A stretch of 63,204 bases of DNA, from assembly GCA_900315585.1 (NCBI GenBank), contig OMZP01000006.1, forward strand, positions 1 to 63,204, given 5' to 3'. The notes beneath the pieces are model-generated. The model was not told the DNA's origin and searched no databases. It was given only the letters and a program-made list of their open reading frames with translations. The position numbers and the translations under genes were made by a program. Below are positions 50,623 through 60,200 of the stretch, piece by piece (positions within the stretch are counted from its first letter, which is position 1; every line of letters begins with the position of its first letter). The DNA is from an uncultured Eubacteriales bacterium (lineage in GTDB: Bacteria; Bacillota; Clostridia; Christensenellales; Aristaeellaceae).

Positions 50623-50814
50623 ATGGCAAACAACGCGAACGTGAACAAGGTCGTCTACGGCAACCGCACGCTGATCGACCTGACCGGCGACACCGTGACG
50701 CCGGAGGCGTTGCTGGCCGGGCATACCGCCCACGACGCCAGCGGCGCGCCCATCGAAGGCGCCGTGGAGATCGCCACCCTGGCCGAGGTCCGGGCCTACC
50801 TGGGGTTCCAGTAG
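50623..50814 (+). CDS. short paralogue of the fibre-like protein
   Basis: A 63-residue protein; CGGAGG precedes ATG 50623. VNKVVYGNRTLIDLTGDTVT copies the start of the previous gene and the end (LAEVRAYLGFQ) copies the gene at 49014. It looks like a recombined module. Confidence 0.55.
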   Translation: MANNANVNKVVYGNRTLIDLTGDTVTPEALLAGHTAHDASGAPIEGAVEIATLAEVRAYLGFQ

Positions 50815-50865
50815 GGGAGAGGAAGGACTGAAAAGAGCAGAAATAGAACAGAGAGGTGAAGCACA

Positions 50866-51177
50866 TTGGATGTTAAGGACAAACTCGTGACCGTGGAGGA
50901 GTTAGGGGAAGCTTTTGAACGATCGACGGCTAAAGACTGGTCGCTTGGCAGATACGTTGATATATCAAGCTATCGGACGGACAATAGATATACTACGCCA
51001 TCGGATGGGTATTTATATATGTATACTCGAGACGCTAAATGCTATATAGGCGGCGCTAGTGTGCGTGCTGGTGGCGGTTCTATGTATACTACGGTTTTCA
51101 TTAAAAAGGGCTTAAGTCTTTTTTTGAGTGCTGACCTCAACTACAATGAACTTGTATGGTTCGTGCCTATAAGGTAA
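50866..51177 (+). CDS. phage protein of unknown function (TTG start)
   Basis: A 103-residue protein starting at TTG 50866 with GAGAGGTGAAG upstream. The C-terminal part (RYTTPSDGYLYMYTRDAKCY, then VFIKKGLSLFLSADL) is beta-rich and resembles the tip of a tail fibre. It is clearly more AT-rich than its neighbours, suggesting recent acquisition as a receptor-binding module. Confidence 0.55.
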   Translation: MDVKDKLVTVEELGEAFERSTAKDWSLGRYVDISSYRTDNRYTTPSDGYLYMYTRDAKCYIGGASVRAGGGSMYTTVFIKKGLSLFLSADLNYNELVWFVPIR

Positions 51178-51286
51178 TAGTCATAAAGTTACCTGAAGCT
51201 ACCGTAAAAATAGCCCGATTGTCGAATAAGCCTAAAGTTACTGTAAACTACCGTAAAGAATAACCCGAATATTGAAAACTGAGCAC

Positions 51287-51309
51287 AAGCCCCGCACGGG
51301 GCTTTTTTG
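51287..51309 (+). terminator. terminator before the lysis genes
   Basis: AAGCCCC GCAC GGGGCTT followed by a T run. Upstream (51180-51270) is an imperfect direct repeat (CTACCGTAAAAATAGCCCGA and CTACCGTAAAGAATAACCCGA). Confidence 0.8.
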
Positions 51310-51352
51310 ATGCATTGGAGGACCGACGGACCAAAGGAGAGGAGAGGATTAC

Positions 51353-52336
51353 ATGGCGACTGTTTACATCGGCGGTGCGTCCATCGACGAGAACGGCAAG
51401 TCTCATGGTGGGCAGGCCGGCAACCAGACGGGACGGGAGCTGAAGCGACAGAAGTATTATGTCCACACCAAGGGCTGGCGGGTGTTCCGCGCCAGGAGCG
51501 CCGAGGTGGCAGAGCGCATCGCGGCGGCCATGGCGGCGGCGGTGGCGAACCGCCATATCGGCTACGACCAGTACCAGCGCAACACGCTGTATAAGGCCGC
51601 GCAGCCCTTCGGCTTCGACCCGGCCCGGGTGACGGTGGACTGCGAGACCGACTGCTCCGCCCTGGTGCGGGTCTGCTGCGCCTATGCGGGCATCCTGGGC
51701 CTGCCGGAGGGCTTCCGAACCACCAACGAGCCCAAGAACCTGCTGGCCACAGGCGCGTTCATCGAACTGACCGGCGACCGCTACACGAAGGTGTCCACCT
51801 ACCTGAAGGCGGGCGACATCCTCTGCACCGCCACCCAGGGCCACACCGTGGTGGTGCTGAACGACGGCCCCAAGGCGGGCTCCACCGTGACGGAGGCCGA
51901 GGGCCTGCACCGGGGCGACTATGGCACCGCCGTCACGGCCATGCAGAAGCTGCTGCTCAGATGGGACCCGGCCTGCCTGCCCAAATGCGGCGCGGACGGC
52001 GACTTTGGCGGCGAGACGGAACGGGCCGTGAAGGACTTCCAGAACACACACGACCTGCAAATCACCGGCGTGTATGACGAAAAGACTAGGGAGCTGCTGA
52101 CCGGCATGTACGGCGAGGCCAAGCCCGCGCTTGTGGTGGAGGTCACCGGCGGCACGGTGAACCTGCGCACCGCGCCGGGCACGGCCACCGGCAGGAAGCT
52201 GGGCATTGCCCGGAAGGGCGACCGCCTGCCCTGGCAGGGCGAGAGCCGCGACGTCTCCGGCACGCCTTGGCACCTGGTGGAGTATCAGGGGCAGAACGCC
52301 TGGATCTCCGGCAAGTTCTCAAAGGTGGTGGCCTGA
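51353..52336 (+). CDS. endolysin: Cys/His amidase-type domain, PG_binding_1, SH3
   Basis: A 327-residue lysin; AAAGGAGAGGAGAGG precedes ATG 51353. The N-terminal catalytic domain has DCETDCSALVRVCC (Cys) and TQGHTVVVLNDG (His), NlpC/P60- or CHAP-like. A peptidoglycan-binding repeat follows (GDYGTAVTAMQKLLLRW; DGDFGGETERAVKDFQ), then a bacterial SH3 domain (GTVNLRTAPGTATGRKLG). It degrades the host wall at lysis, after release through the holin encoded downstream. Confidence 0.85.
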   Translation: MATVYIGGASIDENGKSHGGQAGNQTGRELKRQKYYVHTKGWRVFRARSAEVAERIAAAMAAAVANRHIGYDQYQRNTLYKAAQPFGFDPARVTVDCETDCSALVRVCCAYAGILGLPEGFRTTNEPKNLLATGAFIELTGDRYTKVSTYLKAGDILCTATQGHTVVVLNDGPKAGSTVTEAEGLHRGDYGTAVTAMQKLLLRWDPACLPKCGADGDFGGETERAVKDFQNTHDLQITGVYDEKTRELLTGMYGEAKPALVVEVTGGTVNLRTAPGTATGRKLGIARKGDRLPWQGESRDVSGTPWHLVEYQGQNAWISGKFSKVVA

Positions 52337-52485
52337 TGGATGCCACCCGTATGATCCAAATCGCCGTCGCTATGGCGGACCTGATGATCTGCCAGATCCG
52401 CGCCTCCCCCCTGTGGATCCTCACCGCCTGCCTTCTGATCGGCGGTTTGTCGTTCGGCATCATCAAGACCCATCGGAGGAAATGA
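52336..52485 (+). CDS. 49-residue membrane protein of the lysis region
   Basis: ATG 52336 overlaps the endolysin stop (TGATG). One hydrophobic helix (SPLWILTACLLIGGLSFGII) is followed by a basic tail (KTHRRK). Candidate accessory holin or spanin-like peptide; function unproven. Confidence 0.5.
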   Translation: MDATRMIQIAVAMADLMICQIRASPLWILTACLLIGGLSFGIIKTHRRK

Positions 52486-52486
52486 C

Positions 52487-52522
52487 ATGAAGAAGCGTTT
52501 CGACGCCGCGGAGGCCGCTTGA
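52487..52522 (+). CDS. 11-codon mini-ORF overlapping the methyltransferase start
   Basis: ATG AAG AAG at 52487 runs to TGA 52520-52522 (product MKKRFDAAEAA), preceded by GGAGGAAATGAC. Its stop overlaps the TTG start of the next gene (TTGA at 52519-52522), so it may couple translation of the methyltransferase, or be the scar of a shortened gene. Confidence 0.35.
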   Translation: MKKRFDAAEAA

Positions 52523-53274
52523 CGCGGCCCGCGATCGGATACGAAGGAATCAAGCTGTACAAAGGGGACGCCCTGGCGGTGATGCGCCGCCTGGAGCCGG
52601 GCGCCTATGACGCGCTGATCACCGACCCGCCCTACGCCGCCGGTGTTTCGCTGGCCGCGAAGGGGGCCAGCACCGCCGCGAAATACTGCGAGAACAAGCG
52701 GGCCAACCTGCTGCCGGACTTCGACGGCGACGGCATGGACCAGCGCACCTGGACGCTGTTTATGGCGGATGTGCTGCGGGAGGGCCGCAGGCTGTGCAAG
52801 CCCGGCGCGGTGTGCGCGCTGTTCATCGACTGGCGCATGCTGCCGTCCCTCACCGACGCCATGCAGCGGGCCGGGTGGATCTGGCGGGGCGTGGCCGTGT
52901 GGGACAAGCTGTCCAGCCGACCCCAGAAGGGCCGCTTCCGCCAACAGGCGGAGTTCGTCGTCTGGGGTTCGGTGGGCCGACTGCCCGTGAGCCGCCCCGT
53001 GCCGGTGCTGCCGGGGGTATTCCGCCACGCGAACGTGGCCGCCGCCGAGCGCGTCCACCAGGTGCAAAAGCCCCTGGAGCTGATGCGGGAGGTCGTGAAG
53101 ATCTGCGTCCCCGGCGGGCGCGTCCTCGACCCCTTCGCGGGCTCCGGCTCCACGCTGCTGGCCGCCGCCCAGGAAGGCTATGCTGCCGACGGCATCGAAT
53201 GCAGCCCGGGCATCGCCCGCACCGCCGCCGAACGCCTCGGCGTCGCCCTCATCGAAACAGACAAGGAGGTTTGA
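52519..53274 (+). CDS. phage-type DNA adenine/cytosine-N4 methyltransferase
   Basis: A 251-residue protein from TTG 52519 (GGAGG at 52510-52514). The catalytic motif DPPY lies in ALITDPPYAAGVS near residue 35, and the SAM motif in DPFAGSGSTLLAAAQEGYAADG near 200, i.e. catalytic motif before SAM motif (beta-class order). There is no restriction enzyme next to it, so it is an orphan methylase, probably protecting phage DNA or marking the host. Target sequence unknown. Confidence 0.85.
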   Translation: MTRPAIGYEGIKLYKGDALAVMRRLEPGAYDALITDPPYAAGVSLAAKGASTAAKYCENKRANLLPDFDGDGMDQRTWTLFMADVLREGRRLCKPGAVCALFIDWRMLPSLTDAMQRAGWIWRGVAVWDKLSSRPQKGRFRQQAEFVVWGSVGRLPVSRPVPVLPGVFRHANVAAAERVHQVQKPLELMREVVKICVPGGRVLDPFAGSGSTLLAAAQEGYAADGIECSPGIARTAAERLGVALIETDKEV

Positions 53275-53277
53275 TTT

Positions 53278-53730
53278 ATGACTTGGGACAGAATACTGAA
53301 GATGCTGGCCGGCATCGCGGGTGCGATTGCTGGCCTGTTTGGGGAGTGGAACACGATGCTGACGATCCTTGCCGTGGTGATGGCCATCGACTACATCAGC
53401 GGGTGGATCGTCGCCTGGTGCGGCAAGTCGCCCAAGACCGAAAACGGCGGCTTGTCCTCCAAGGTCGGCTTCATCGGCATCGCCAAGAAGGCCTTCATCA
53501 TGCTGCTGATCCTGCTGGCCACGATGCTGGATCGTGCCATCGGCAACGGCACGACCGTTTTCCAGTCCTCACTCGTTCTCTATTACATCGCAAACGAGGG
53601 CCTCTCGATCCTTGAAAATGCCGCCCTGATGGGTGTGAAGTTCCCCGAGAAGCTGAAGCGCGCCCTGGAGGCGTTGCGGGAGAAGGAAGAGGACCCGCCC
53701 GATGTCCAGTTGGAAAAGAAAAATGATTGA
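53278..53730 (+). CDS. phage holin (Phage_holin_4/toxin-secretion family)
   Basis: A 150-residue protein; AAGGAGG precedes ATG 53278. It has about four hydrophobic segments, including TMLTILAVVMAIDYISGWIV and FIMLLILLATMLDRAI, with the family stretch GLSSKVGFIGIAKKAF, and a charged C-terminus (REKEEDPPDVQLEKKND). It makes membrane lesions that release the endolysin. Last gene before attR. Confidence 0.9.
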   Translation: MTWDRILKMLAGIAGAIAGLFGEWNTMLTILAVVMAIDYISGWIVAWCGKSPKTENGGLSSKVGFIGIAKKAFIMLLILLATMLDRAIGNGTTVFQSSLVLYYIANEGLSILENAALMGVKFPEKLKRALEALREKEEDPPDVQLEKKND

Positions 53731-53753
53731 TGCAACTTTTCTGCAACCCACGG
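53729..53753. repeat. putative integrase arm site, right copy
   Basis: GATGCAACTTTT then CTGCAACCCACGG, overlapping the holin stop and about 77 bp inside attR; near-identical to 42378-42402. Confidence 0.6.
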
Positions 53754-53829
53754 CATTGGATAATCCGAAGCAAAACTCCGTAATGCCTTGCAAACCCGGA
53801 CTATTCCGGGGAATAAAGAGTACATAGAA

Positions 53830-53878
53830 CTGACTCTTAATCAGGGTGTCCAGGGTTCGAGCCCCTGATGGTGTACCA
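53830..53878. other. attR core (49 bp)
   Basis: Exact copy of the 3' half of tRNA-Lys. The sequence before it is not tRNA-like, so this copy makes no tRNA. Confidence 0.92.
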
Positions 53879-53880
53879 AA

Positions 53881-53905
53881 AGCCGCCTGTCAAGGCGGCT
53901 TCTTT
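53881..53905 (+). terminator. original terminator of tRNA-Lys, displaced beyond attR
   Basis: AGCCGCCT GTCA AGGCGGCT then TCTTTG, directly after attR; before integration it would have followed the tRNA gene. Confidence 0.7.
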
Positions 53906-54199
53906 GTATGTCAGGAGCAGGATGTCTTGTTCGTCTACAGGTGTATGCCAATGACTTGCAGGGGCGCCGTTGCGGCGCCCGCCCGCACAAACCCATGAAA
54001 TCACGTTGGATTCCCAAAACAGACCGTGTTCTGAAACAGAACACGGTCTGTTATGTTTTACGACGGACATTTTTGGCAATGCCCGCTCAAATCGCCTTTA
54101 AACGCGGCATTTCCGGGTGATTTTCCCGCTCGATTTGCCTGAAAAAGCAGGATTTGTCCGGAATGGCATTTTTTGTCCCAAAACGCTGGTTTTATGGCG
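53906..54199. other. intergenic region with hairpins, no gene supported
   Basis: It contains GGGGCGCCGTTGCGGCGCCC (53961-53980) and a strong hairpin AACAGACCGTGTTCTG/CAGAACACGGTCTGTT (54018-54033 with 54037-54052, loop AAA). A short open frame 53908-54120 crosses both hairpins, shows no family resemblance and is not called. Confidence 0.6.
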
Positions 54200-54228
54200 T
54201 TGACTATTTCTACCAGTGACACTACTAT
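54200..54228 (+). promoter_or_regulatory. promoter of the giant surface protein gene
   Basis: TTGACT (54200-54205), 17-nt spacer, TACTAT (54223-54228), 61 bp before the start codon. Confidence 0.65.
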
Positions 54229-54288
54229 TATATCATAGGTTAATTCGTGTAACTATACCCATTGAAATCATCGTTGGAGGAAGAAGAC

Positions 54289-57200
54289 ATGAAAAATGAA
54301 TTCGGACGCCCCATGAATCAGAGGAGATTTGCCCACGGCGCGCGGCGTATGCTGGCGCTGGTGCTGGCGATGATGCTGCTGATTCCGGCCAACCTGCCGA
54401 TGGCCCTGGCCGAAGCCGGCGAGGGACAGCCCGCCGCGCTGATTTGCGGCCTGGAAGCCCACGAGCACACCGACGCCTGCTACGCGGATGTGCTGGCCTG
54501 CGGCCAGGATGAGCGCGCGCCTATTATGGAAGAAACGCGTGTCTACACGGGCCATCTCGCGCCCCACAAGCACACGGACGCCTGTCGCGATGCCAGCGGC
54601 AAGCTGGTCTGCGGCATCGTGGAGGGCGAGTATTACCACAGACACAACGAGTACTGCAAGGATGCTGACGGCAACCTGGTGTGCGGTTTGCAGGAAAAGC
54701 GGCCGCACGACCACTCTGATAGCTGCTATGAAGTGAAACAGACCCTGGTCTGTCAGGTACCGGAGAACCCCGGTCATCAGCATACCGATGCCTGTTATGG
54801 CGCAGTACCGACTTTGGCCTGCGGTCAGGAAGAGGCTGAGGGCATCCACGTCCACGATGAAACCTGCTACGCCATGACCCCCGTCCTGGCCTGCGGCGTC
54901 GAGGAGGGCGCGGGCGCGCACATCCACGGCCCCGAGTGCTTTGTCGAGGAGAGGGTGCTGACCTGCACCGAGGGTGAGCCCGTGGTGATCGACGGCGTGA
55001 CCTTCAACATCGAGACCCTGACCAGCTCCTCCGGCGATTGGACGACGGAGCAGGTCGTGGTGGACGAGGGCCATACCCACACCGATGCCTGCTATGAGCG
55101 CCAGCTGGTGTGCGACCTGGACGAGCACGTGCACACCGAGGCCTGCTACGCCAAGGCCAAGGAGATCCCGTCCGAGGAAACTGACGATGAATCTTCCGAG
55201 AATATGGATGAAGATCCCGAGGCGATCGTCGAAGAGACCGACGGAGATGCCGATGAAATAAAGGAAGAGGACAAAGCTGAATCCGACGAGGGCGCCCAGG
55301 ACGAGGAAAAGGAAGAAACCGACGAGGACGCCCAGGACGAGGAAAAGGAAGAAACCGACGAGGACGCCCAGGACGATGAGAATAAGGAAACCGACGAAAA
55401 AACCCAGGAAGAAATAAAGGAAGACGACAAAGAAGAATCCAAGGAAGACACTGAAGAAGAGACCCAGGACAAAGAGAAGGAAGATAGCGAAGAGGAGACC
55501 GAGGAAAAGACCGAGGAAGAGTCTGAGGAAGAATCCGAAGAAGAGACCGAAGAGGAGAACGAGGAGCAGACGGAGGAAGAGACCGAGGAAGCTCCCGCTG
55601 AGAACAAGGAATACATCTACGCCATCCCCGGCGCGCAGGACGTGCGGCTGTCCGAGGTGCTGGTGGCCCTGGAAGCCGTCGCGGCGGAAGAGGTCGAGGC
55701 CTTCATGGCCCAGATCGAGACCGTCACCGTGTCGGATGAGGAGGCCGTGCAGCTCACCGCCGAGGACGCGGACTGGATCCTGCGCTCCCTGAAGGAGACC
55801 GATGAGCCCCAGATCCTGACCCTGACCCTGCTGGATGGCTCGGAGCACGCCATCACGCTGGACGTTTCCGGCATCACGGAGATCGCCGCGGACAACGCCG
55901 TCGCCGTCATCAGCACGGTGCACGCCATGTATCTGCCCGAGGACGCCAGCGCGGACGCCGCGGTGCTGCCCGAGCGCAGCAGCCAGGATGCCATCGCCGC
56001 CGTGGAGAGCGCGACGGCGGAGACAAGCGCCGACGCCGCCTACCAGGTGATCGACATCGCCCTGGACAACGTGGACGCGGCGGAGTACGAGGGCTTCGAG
56101 GTGCAGGTGAACCTGGACGAGAGCCTGGTGGGCCGGGACTTCCAGCTGTACCAGGTGCAGGACGGCATCGCCACCGACCTGACCGACTCCCTGGAGCTGA
56201 CCAGCGAGACGGCTGCGGACGGCGTGGAGAGCGTCTCCGGCTTCACCTTCACCACCGAGGACTTTGCCCAGTTCGTCATCAGCTATACCCTGGAAACCTA
56301 CTTCAAGACCTTTGATGACGAGACCTTCAAGATCACCGTGGACTACGATCCCGAGGCGGAGATCCCCGCCGGGGCGGAGCTGTCCGTCAGAGAGCTCCTG
56401 CCGGGCACCGAGGCCTATAACGGCTACCTCGCCGGTTCCGCGGCCCAGCTGGGCGTTGCCAGCGAGGCCGTGGCCTTCGCGCGCTTCTTCGACATCGAGA
56501 TCGTGAAGGACGGCGCGAAGGTGGAACCCAAGGCCCCCGTGCGCGTGACCATCGGCTATGAGGACGCCCTGCCCCTGGAGGGCGACGCCACCCTGAGCGT
56601 GGTCCACTTCGCCGACGCGGGCACCGAGGTCATCACCGACGTGGACGTCGCGGGGGACAACACCGAGCTTACCTACGAGCAGAGCAGCTTCTCCGTCACG
56701 GGCACGATCATCACGACGCCGACAACGGATAAGACCGGTGACCAGAATAAGTATGCCCTGATCGTGCAGGGTGGGGAAAAGTATTATTCCGTGCAGAACG
56801 ACGGTTCCCTGACGGAAGTGCAGTATGACGCCGAGACGAACGAAGTCTATATGGACTATCCCATCTTCTGGCACTACTGTGAGAACGAGGGCAAGAAAGG
56901 CGACCAAACCAAGACGGTTCACAACCTCTATATTCCCTCCGAAGCATCCTGCTTCACCTCTCAGAATTTGCCTAATGAATACTATTACCGCTACATCAAT
57001 CCGAATGAGGATAACGCCATAACGGATGAAGCCAAGCTGTCGAGCGAAATCCCTGGCTGGGCTATGAAGGACGAAACAGCGAAACAGCATAAAGTATACT
57101 ATTGGGATTGCGACCTTGAATATGACAGCGACACTCACACCGTTCATGCCGACGGGTATTACATTGGCATCGATACAGCGGCGCACAGGATCAAGGGTAA

Positions 57201-60200
57201 AGTCTCCCAAGGCGATGCCGCGAAGGTCTTCCTGGCCCAACCCAAGAATACGCCCTATTCGACCAACCTGAACCACACCGTCAACCACATTGACATCTCC
57301 ATCGAGGGCGGCGCTCAGCTGAGCGTGCCGCTGGCTTATGGTACCTATTACTATAATGATGGCTCCGGACAAAAGCAACTGGTGGTCAACGAGAACAATA
57401 ATGTCACCCTAAAGCTGAAGATGGACAGCGTTGGCATTACCGTGGAAGACATGAAGCGCGCAGAAGTCACTGCCTTCACGAAGAAGGACGGCGTGATCCC
57501 CGACGCGTTCTATATCTCCGGCTATTCTCAAAACAGGGACAATGGAATCAGCACCGTGCAGATTCGACTGGAGGGCTCGTTCAAGGTTGCCGACCTGAAA
57601 TCGTATGTGGGACGCAGGGAAGGCATCACCGAAGATAACCTGACGGAGGATGAACTGCAAGCCCGACTGGACAATAAGATCTTCTATACGGTCACGGTCA
57701 ATAAGGAATTGACCTTTAACTGGGAATACGAGTATGCGGACGGGAAGAAAGCACAGCTTTACGATTCCGATAATCAACCGTTCAGTTCCAAGGTAATGGT
57801 CAACCTGTCCAAGACCTTTAACTATTGGGACAAGGACAACGAGTGTCCGCCGATGACTGATCCGTACATCTCCAACGATGACACCCGAAGGAATTGGCAA
57901 AACGGACATATTCTCTGGAATACGGAGGAGAATACCGGCAGCGGCATGGACTTCACCCTGAAGACCGAGGCCGAGGAGACGATCGACATTCTTGCGCTGG
58001 AGATTTACAAGTATCTCAGGACGATTGACGGCGATGTGCTCCGGCCGGAGATGCCGGTGATCAACCGATTCACCGTGTATCAGAAGGCCATGGATGCCGA
58101 GACGACCACCGATAACGGAACCTATGTGCCGGTTCCCACTTCGACCAGCGGCTATGACGCGCTTCATGCCAAGAGCGTGATCGTGGGCCAGTCCGGTGAG
58201 GGCATGGTGTACGACTACGATGTCACGGAAGGCATGGCATATGTCGAGGAGGACGAGGGGTCCATACCCCAGGAGATCACGGATGTCAACGGCCGGGTAT
58301 GGGTGTATGACCACACCGATACAAAGACGGAATATGTCTGGCGTCCGGGCAGCCAGTCCAGCATGCACTCTGCGGAAAACACCCTGACGTGCAAGCCTGA
58401 GGTGCTGGGGAACTATGGCACCTACAACAAGGATGCGGACCATCCGAACGAGAAACTCTACAACGGCTTCCTGGAGTTCTACGTGTATAACGTCTACAAG
58501 CCGGAGCCGCCCAGGAAGCAGGAGATCTCTCCGGACCAGGGCACGGGCAAGCGCAGCGGCGTGAAGGTGGGCGACCAGGTCACCTATGAAATCAGCTTCA
58601 CGAACCACACGGATCAAGCTGCGGAAGTCAAGGTGACCGATAAGCTGGATCCGAACGTGGAGTTTGTATCAGCCAGCAGTGACCAGGGCGTCAATGGTCT
58701 GTACGATGAAACCAAACATGTCGTGACCTGGACGCTGCCCGATGTGCCTGCACATACGGCCGGCAAAGTCACCCTGAAGGTAAAGGTGTTGGAGAGCGCG
58801 TCTGTGCCTGCCGGCGGGCCTGGCAAGGTCGTGAACGGCGGCGAGGGCACGACGATTCAAATCGGCAACTACTCCGACCATACGCTGGATGTGGTGGAGA
58901 ACCCCGTGACGCCTGTCAAGCAGGAGGTCAAGCCCTATGAGGGCATTGGCGAGCTCGGCGGCGTGAAGGTGGGCGACATCATCACCTACGAGATCTACTA
59001 CAAGAACTATCTGTCTGAAAAAACAAATGTCATCATTACGGATAAGCTGGACGAGCACGTGAAGTTTGTGCCGGATGCCACCAGCGATCGGGACGTCAAT
59101 GGCGTTTACGACGAAGGCAGTCATACCGTAACCTGGACGCTGAATGACGTTGAAGCGGATCATTCGGGCAAGGTCACCCTCAAGGTCGAGGTCCTGGCGG
59201 GCGCGCTGAAATCCCAAAACGGCCCCGGCGAGGTCGTGAACGGCGGCGGTAAAACAGCTTCGGTGAAGGTGGGCAACGATGTCACCTATCTGAACGAGGT
59301 CAAGAACCCCGTGCCTGAGGAGCCGGTCAAGAAGGAAACCACGATCCAGCATGGCGACGACACCCTGACCGCGGTGCTGAGCGACACGCGGCCGGGAGAA
59401 GCCAAGAACGACAACAAGGATGTCGAGGTCTACAACGGCGTGCAGGTGGGTGATGAGATCACCTACGAGATCCAATTCAAGAACTACAAGCGCGAAGCTG
59501 CGAATGTCACCATCAAGGATACCCTCGACAGCAACGTGGAGTATGTCTCCGCGGGCAATGCGGAACTGACGGGTAGTGGAGCCGTAGAGACCGCGATCAC
59601 CGAGCCCACTGCCAAAAACCGCAGGACGGTGACCTGGGTGGTCGGGAACGTGCCTGCCGGCGGAGAGGGCAAGGTCACGCTGACGGTCAAGGTGCTGGAA
59701 GGCGCGAAGAAGCCCCACAAGGTGAACAACCAGGCCTCCGTGCAGGTTGGCAACGACCAGGTGTTCTGGACGAACGATGAAGAGAACCCCGTGCCGGACG
59801 AGCCGACCAAGACGGAGAAGAAGATCTCCCATGACGGTCAGGAGACGAATGCGGCATTGGCAGTCACGCGGGAAGGCGAAGCCCCGCATGGCAAGGATTA
59901 CGAGGTCTACAACGGCGTGCAGGTCGGCGACCTGATCACCTATGAGATCAGGTACGAGAACTACAAGTCCAAGGAGGCCACCGTCACCATCGTGGACGCG
60001 CTGGACAAGAACGTGGAGTTCAGCTCGGCGACGCCTGACAGCTATAATATTGAGGGTGGCGTGGTGACCTGGACGATCGGGAGCGTGCCCGCCAACACAA
60101 GCGGCACCGTCACCCTGACCGTGGAGGTGCTGGAAGGCGCTGTGCGCATCGGCCGCGTGAACAACCAGGCCTCCGTGCAGGTGGACAACGACAGCGCGTT

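Larger units (their letters stand above)
42258..53878. mobile_element. phage-derived integrated element in tRNA-Lys
   Basis: The boundaries are identical 49-bp direct repeats of the tRNA 3' half, attL 42258-42306 and attR 53830-53878. A tyrosine integrase gene sits just inside attL. The contents are HicAB, a channel-containing cargo cassette, a CI/Cro-like switch, small membrane proteins, a truncated tail protein, tail-tip/fibre-type proteins, endolysin, DNA methyltransferase and holin. No terminase, portal, capsid or tape-measure gene is present, and a tail gene is cut at about 48370, so a large structural block appears lost. The host tRNA stays functional because attL completes it. Confidence 0.92.

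Noticed and set aside
53830..53878. Second tRNA-Lys gene
   Set aside because: Only the 3' 49 nt are present; no acceptor 5' strand or D arm, so it is attR.
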